64,000 nt of DNA from Balaenoptera acutorostrata (lineage: Eukaryota; Chordata; Mammalia; Artiodactyla; Balaenopteridae). Of this stretch, positions 60,816 to 64,000 are shown piece after piece. Below the pieces are notes generated by a model. The model was not told the origin of the DNA. It saw only the letters and a list, made by a program, of their open reading frames with translations, and searched no databases. The position numbers and the translations under genes are program-made. The stretch lies in contig NC_080078.1 of the NCBI RefSeq assembly GCF_949987535.1, positions 47,952,207-48,016,206 of the forward strand, written 5' to 3'. Within the stretch, counting starts at the first letter, position 1. Each line of letters begins with the position of its first letter.

Positions 60816-62638
60816 GAAATGATCACCTTGTTTCCTTCGGCCAACTTAGACTTTCCTTACAAGGGTATTTCTCCCTTTAGTTAAAGTGCTTTTAATACAC
60901 TGATATGATAATTAATTATAAGAAGAGAAGATTGTACTGGCTCCCACTGGCAGCAGCGAGTCTTGCTTTACCACACAGAATACTAATGAATTGCAACAGC
61001 AAAGTTCCCATTCATTCAGTTAACTCATAAGTTAAAACCTTACTATAATGTCATTTACTGTGCAGTGCAATTCAGCACAAGAGATCCCCCTTGGGCCCCA
61101 GCTGGAAGGGTTTAATCACTGGATTACCAAGAGGACTTTTCAGTCAAGTGGCATCACCTATGAGGCAAACTTGAAGGACAGTCATCAAAGGAGTTCAACA
61201 TCAGTTTTTAGAAGTATGGATTTTTAGGAGTTGACATGGAGAACACACAAGACCTTTAAAGGCCTTCAATTGAGGCTACTCAAGACAGAATGAAAGTAAG
61301 GGAAGGTGCATAATCATGTAAGCCATATATCCGAATTATCAGAAAGTCATAGGTGGAAAGTATCTACAAAATATACGTAGATACCAATGACATACAAAAA
61401 CACAAAAGGCAGAAGAGAAACCTGAGTGTTCCGTGGGTAAAGAAATCATCATTTGTGTACTTTGTGTTTCGTCCATTGCAAAGGTAAAACTAGTGATTTC
61501 AAAAATAAAACTGATATAAAAATCAGTTTTCTACTGATATTTTGTACCTTTTTTTAACATCGGTGTTTCAGTACATTTACTGCTCATCTTTTAAACTGCA
61601 GGCCTCATGACCACAAGCATTCTCTCATAGAAGGGAAGAAAGATGAGTCAGGGTCTCAAATCTTCACCATGCTACAGAATCTATTTTTGTTCACTGGAAA
61701 GGCTGCTCTGAGGCTTGAGACAATGGACTCTAGGCCACCAATGATAAGTTCTTTCTCCAAAGAGGAAGAGGAAAGATTGCTTCGACGAGTGAACTCACTC
61801 CCACAGCTCCAGCAGTGCCAGGTTCTGTTCTGAAGGCTAAATGCATATGTTTGGTATGTAGATGATGACTGTGTCAGAGCCCAGATCAGCATGCATCAAA
61901 ATGTACCAGCATTCACTGAGGGAAATGTAGCTTACTACTGTAAGCAACTTAGTTCTCCTATTTAAATGGATTTTGTACAACATGTGACTAGAATGGCATA
62001 AAATCAGTGCACATGTCAAAGGCCCCCTTTCCCCCAAGGTACTAAGCAAAGGTTTTGGCTATCTGGCACATCTATCACAGAAAAATAAATGGACACATAT
62101 GGTCTAACTGTAAAAGAACAAGCTTACACGTCTACATCCAAGAATAATTGAATAGCTGAGTGATATTTAGCTTCACAAATGGAACTTTTGTTTTACCTTA
62201 TGCTATTCAATTATGATCTGAAAGACCTATTATTTAAATTTTTGAAATAATTCTATAAAACTCAGTTTATAATATCATGTAAATTAATGCTATGTGGCAC
62301 CTGGCTTAAAAATAGGGGTCCTAGATGACCCTTACATGAATATAAGATGCTAAAAATGAATTTTCCTCAAATTACAATACATGAGTATATGTTACACACA
62401 CTAAAAAGTCATGGTTAAATATCATCTCTCAAAGAATACCCATAATGTTCTTTTAATATGAGGAGAAGTTAACCCCAACTTCTAGATTTAAAGTTCTGTG
62501 GTGAAACTAGATACTTATGGGAAAGAAATTAGTTTTCTTGTAGGTATGGGGATACATATTACTAGCATACATGCTTAAGAATATTTCTGCACAAATATAT
62601 TTCAAGTTGTGAGACTGATTACTGTAATACAGCAAGAT
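60816..62638. other. No feature recognised
   Basis: No gene or clear transposon. Frames at 61656-62049 show no known domain. Confidence 0.55.
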
Positions 62639-62683
62639 ATATATATATAACATATTTTTAATATATAAAAATATATATATCTG
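62639..62683 (+). repeat. AT-rich microsatellite pair
   Basis: Two short (AT)n runs separated by 'aacatatttttaatat'. Confidence 0.85.
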
Positions 62684-62932
62684 GTCTTTTTCCCCAGGTT
62701 CCTGACACTGAGTTTCTAAAACCTCTGGAATTTCCTGAGTGACAGAGGTGACAGGAGCATCTTTTGTTATTCATAACAAACCGCATTTAACCAAACCCGA
62801 GTTTATGCTAGTGAGGTGACCCATAGATGGCTCCTGATGGGGGCTGGTTGCCAGAGGAACCATGTAATTAGAGGGTTAGCCTCACCCGCTGGACCTTCGT
62901 GGATGGGACAGGGGTGGAGAAGGGGTTAATCA

Positions 62933-62969
62933 CCAATGGCCAATGACTTAATCAATCATACCTATATAA
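62933..62969 (+). promoter_or_regulatory. LTR core promoter: two CCAAT boxes and TATA
   Basis: CCAAT at 62933-62937 and CCAAT at 62939-62943, then TATATAA at 62963-62969. TATA to poly(A) signal distance is about 160 bp, a usual LTR layout. Confidence 0.6.
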
Positions 62970-63125
62970 TGAACCCCTGCACCTTGGGGTTGGGAATGCC
63001 TCCAGGTTGACCACATTGGTGCTGGGAGGGTGATGTGTCCTGAGAGGGCGTGGAAGCTCCATGCATTCCGGTATCTCCCCCACTACACTTCTTCCATTTG
63101 AGTGTTCCTGAGTTGTATCCTTTAT

Positions 63126-63131
63126 AATAAA
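63126..63131 (+). promoter_or_regulatory. LTR poly(A) signal AATAAA
   Basis: AATAAA inside 'tataataaaccagc', downstream of the TATA box and within the LTR, where the R region ends. Confidence 0.6.
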
Positions 63132-63414
63132 CCAGCAATAGTAGGTAAACGGTCTCCCTGAGTCCTGTGAGTCATTCTAGCAAATTTTCAAACCTGAGGA
63201 AGGTCATAGGAACCCTCAAATTATAGCTGGTCCATGAGAAGTACTGGTGACAAGCTGGGACTTTTGGCTGGCATTTGAAGTGGGGGCAGTCTTGTGGGGC
63301 TGAGCCCGTAATTTGTGGCATCAGACACTAACTCCAGGTACATAGTGTCAGAATTGAATTGAATCGTAGGACATCCAGTTGGCACCAAAAGACTTAGAGC
63401 ATTTGTGTGACAAA

Positions 63415-63436
63415 ACACACACACACACACACACAC
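63415..63436 (+). repeat. (AC)n microsatellite in LTR 3' end
   Basis: Eleven AC units, directly before the LTR/primer-binding-site junction. Confidence 0.93.
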
Positions 63437-63445
63437 GCATAAATT

Positions 63446-63497
63446 TGGTGTCAGAAAAGTTGTGAGTAAAATAGTTCAGAAGTGGTGTCAGAAGTGG
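63446..63497 (+). other. tRNA-Leu-type primer-binding site(s)
   Basis: TGGTGTCAGAA at 63446-63456 and TGGTGTCAGAAGTGG at 63483-63497 both match the complement of a tRNA-Leu 3' end, the primer of ERV-L elements. The first sits where the LTR should end; the second is the better match. One may be a local duplication. Confidence 0.65.
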
Positions 63498-64000
63498 CAG
63501 AATTGGGATTTACCAGGCCCACCTCGGCTCACAGAAATGCATGGTTTGGGAAGAGAAAAGATGAAAGGGCCAGTAATGAAGAACTTTTGAACCCTAGTCA
63601 CATGGTGTAAATCTGCAGCTGCACCATGAGCAGTTATTAAAGTTAAAAGTTACCAGTGGAATTTAGGAATGGTAGTAGATCTGATTCCCAAGTTGGCTCA
63701 TTGGGTACATAAAGAGATGCAAAGTAAGAACCATGCTAAACATACAATTCCTTGTTTATTGTTATCTGTAGTAGCTAAAAAGAAAGTTCTGGGTTGGGCC
63801 TTGATGCTAGACCATGCTTAGATTTTGGTCAGTCTGAGTTTTGCCCACAAAACAGCCTGAAAAGGGAAAAATTACACCAAGACAACGAAGGTACCTCTGG
63901 TCACCAAGAAGGTAGTCCATGTAGGGTGGTCAAGACACTACTGAAACGAGAGGGTATACTGTGATGGAGTTGCCTCATTTTGTGGATCTGTATCTTCAGC
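63498..64000 (+). mobile_element. ERV-L-like internal leader, runs off window
   Basis: Sequence downstream of the primer-binding site should be leader and gag. No gag-like frame is visible in these 500 bases. Assignment rests only on position; the element may be truncated beyond the window. Confidence 0.4.

Larger units (their letters stand above)
62690..63443 (+). mobile_element. ERV-L-like LTR, sense orientation
   Basis: A long terminal repeat of an endogenous retrovirus, about 750 bp. Its body matches a familiar mammalian LTR pattern: 'ccgctggaccttcgtgg', 'ttcctgagttgtatcctttataataaacc', 'gaggaaggtcataggaaccc', 'gtgggggcagtcttgtggggctgagccc' and 'tagtgtcagaattgaattgaat'. CCAAT, TATA and AATAAA elements occur in the expected order. 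The 5' edge is approximate. A (CA)n has expanded at its 3' end (63415-63436). A tRNA-Leu-type primer-binding site right after it supports the ERV-L class. A MER21-like name is possible but is from memory. Confidence 0.75.

Overview
This window reads as nuclear, non-coding mammalian DNA from a cetacean (whale or dolphin) or a very close relative. The evidence is its repeats: several tRNA-derived SINEs that open with GGGACTTCCCTGG and carry pol III boxes (the CHR family of the cetacean/hippo lineage), a full-length L1 of the type familiar from whale genomes, and a mariner-derived MITE of the cetartiodactyl type. It is AT-rich. I could not support a functional protein-coding gene, a gene exon or a structural RNA gene anywhere in it; the longest open frames lie in transposon debris, simple repeats or sequence I do not recognise. 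It is best described as an intergenic or deep-intronic gene-desert segment. Family names below come from memory of consensus sequences, not from a database search.

Layout. 1-4.5 kb: no recognised feature. 4.5-16.6 kb: old L2 and LTR-like fragments, a 53-bp micro-insertion of L1 3' end, a 51-bp minisatellite, a short antisense SINE (10.7 kb), an 80-bp mariner MITE hairpin (11.15 kb) and a MaLR-type LTR (16.1 kb). 19-27.6 kb: MIRs and three blocks of old antisense L1. 27.7-31.4 kb: a 5'-truncated sense L1, two CHR SINEs (the second with an unusual composite 3' tail) and a short antisense L1, all bounded by target-site duplications (TSDs). 31.6-37.2 kb: MIR, L2 and LTR-like fragments and a 198-nt pure polypurine tract. 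37.2-42.4 kb: a repeat-poor block with a good RFX X-box-like site.

43.1-50.9 kb: a complete but dead L1 (5' UTR, ORF1, ORF2, 3' UTR) inserted into an L2 copy with a 14-bp TSD and itself carrying two younger SINEs. ORF2 has Lys at endonuclease position 43 and Asn in the second position of the reverse-transcriptase Asp pair, besides stops and frameshifts. 51-62.6 kb: L2, MIR, a CHR SINE, a hAT-type fragment, simple repeats, and an old L1 hosting a non-autonomous DNA element. 62.7-64 kb: a sense-orientation ERV-L-like LTR that keeps CCAAT, TATA and poly(A) signals, followed by a tRNA-Leu-type primer-binding site and internal proviral sequence running off the window.

No novel multi-gene system was found. 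The most checkable observations are the MITE hairpin that resembles miR-2284/2285-type precursors, the SINE with apparent captured 3' flank, the tandem TGACCTCA minisatellite, the LTR with retained promoter layout and the repeat-poor block around 40.8-42.4 kb.
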